Of a stretch of DNA of 37,564 bases, positions 37,356 to 37,564 are shown in pieces (the stretch's first letter is position 1; every line of letters begins with the position of its first letter). The notes below the pieces were generated by a model. That model ran no database searches, had not been told where the DNA came from, and saw nothing but the letters and a program-made list of their open reading frames with translations. The stretch is from the IMG/VR virus record IMGVR_UViG_3300036853_000089, positions 1 to 37,564 of that record. One strand, written 5' to 3'. The translations under genes were made by a program, and so were the position numbers. Origin of the DNA: a virus.

Positions 37356-37559
37356 ATGCGTAAGTATCTCGTTGGCGCGCAGTGGGCGAATGCCCTTGTC
37401 CTGCTGGCTCAGGTTCTCAACCAGGTGACCGGGGTGTTCCCGGCCCTGGCCGGCCACCCGGCGATTCTGGTGGCTCAGGCTGTCATCGGGGCGCTGCTGC
37501 CGTCGCTCGGTGGCGTGTCGCATGCGATCGCCGGGACGGAAGTCGTTCCCAAGTCATAG
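37356..37559 (+). CDS. Small hydrophobic protein, holin candidate
   Basis: 67 residues from ATG 37356, preceded by AAAGGAGGGAG. An in-frame GTG at 37305 overlapping the previous stop would add 17 residues (VIRELLLFRRLKKEGVQ). Two semi-hydrophobic segments, about 10-31 (WANALVLLAQVLNQVTGVF) and 35-60 (PAILVAQAVIGALLPSLGG), suggest a membrane hairpin like class II holins. In the circular genome it is directly followed by the barrel-protein gene at 168. Confidence 0.5.
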   Translation: MRKYLVGAQWANALVLLAQVLNQVTGVFPALAGHPAILVAQAVIGALLPSLGGVSHAIAGTEVVPKS

Positions 37560-37564
37560 CGGTC
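37438..37564. repeat. Terminal direct repeat, right copy
   Basis: Identical to bases 1-127, covering the end of the holin-like gene and the first bases of the following intergenic hairpin. It is redundant in a circular map. Confidence 0.95.

Noticed and set aside
1-37564. CRISPR array, insertion sequence, rRNA or toxin-antitoxin pair
   Set aside because: No regularly spaced direct repeats of CRISPR size, no transposase, no rRNA-like sequence, and no recognisable toxin-antitoxin signature were seen.

Overview
This window is very probably a complete genome of a temperate, tailed, double-stranded DNA phage (siphovirus-like). The last 127 bases repeat the first 127 exactly, so the molecule closes into a circle of about 37,437 bp. 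Only one gene is read on the minus strand. Most gene junctions overlap by 1 to 4 bases (ATGA, GTGA, TGATG), which implies long translationally coupled operons. The DNA is GC-rich. A phage-coded outer-membrane-type barrel protein, signal peptides and a lysis cassette with a membrane-anchored coiled coil suggest a Gram-negative, high-GC host; its taxon cannot be read from the sequence.

Layout. 36148-37559, continuing across the circle junction to about 973: lysis and host-envelope genes (M23-type endolysin, spanin-like and holin-like membrane proteins, secreted barrel protein). 1090-2350: tyrosine integrase, a promoter, a structured element, and an attP-like copy of the 3' half of a host tRNA, probably tRNA-Arg(CCU). 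2340-12419: early/accessory region with many very small genes: five HNH endonucleases, a SLOG (DUF2493) protein, an SSB-like protein, a DNA methyltransferase, a replication initiator with iteron-like repeats inside its gene, a PD-(D/E)XK-like nuclease, and many Cys-pair mini-proteins. 12419-14989: a tightly coupled cassette of class I methyltransferase, a 36-residue Pro/Cys mini-protein, a radical SAM/SPASM-like enzyme and a GT2-like glycosyltransferase. 15391-15876: noncoding, G-rich and dyad-rich DNA just before the terminase genes. 15877-26182: packaging and head module (small terminase candidate, TerL, portal fused to a MuF domain, prohead protease, HK97-type capsid protein, a glycosyltransferase, connectors, tail tube). 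26190-34729: tail module (chaperone-like protein, tape measure, hub, tail proteins, beta-helix spike). 34726-36151: small membrane proteins and a second DNA methyltransferase.

How it works together. The integrase and the tRNA-like attP support lysogeny by insertion into a host tRNA gene. The initiator, its internal repeats and the SSB form a minimal lambda-O-like replication system; I see no polymerase, primase or helicase. The HK97-type set builds the virion, with a short tape measure (516 aa) implying a short tail. Two glycosyltransferases, the radical SAM cassette, two orphan methyltransferases and the barrel protein look like modification, anti-defence or host-conversion functions. No CI-type repressor was recognised.

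Most interesting: the radical SAM cassette with its Pro/Cys mini-gene; iteron-like repeats inside the initiator gene; a structured element beside attP; an 18-bp structured repeat before two tail genes; an HNH gene flanked by 11-bp direct repeats; and the G-run tract upstream of the terminase. All family names come from motif recognition by eye; no database search was possible.
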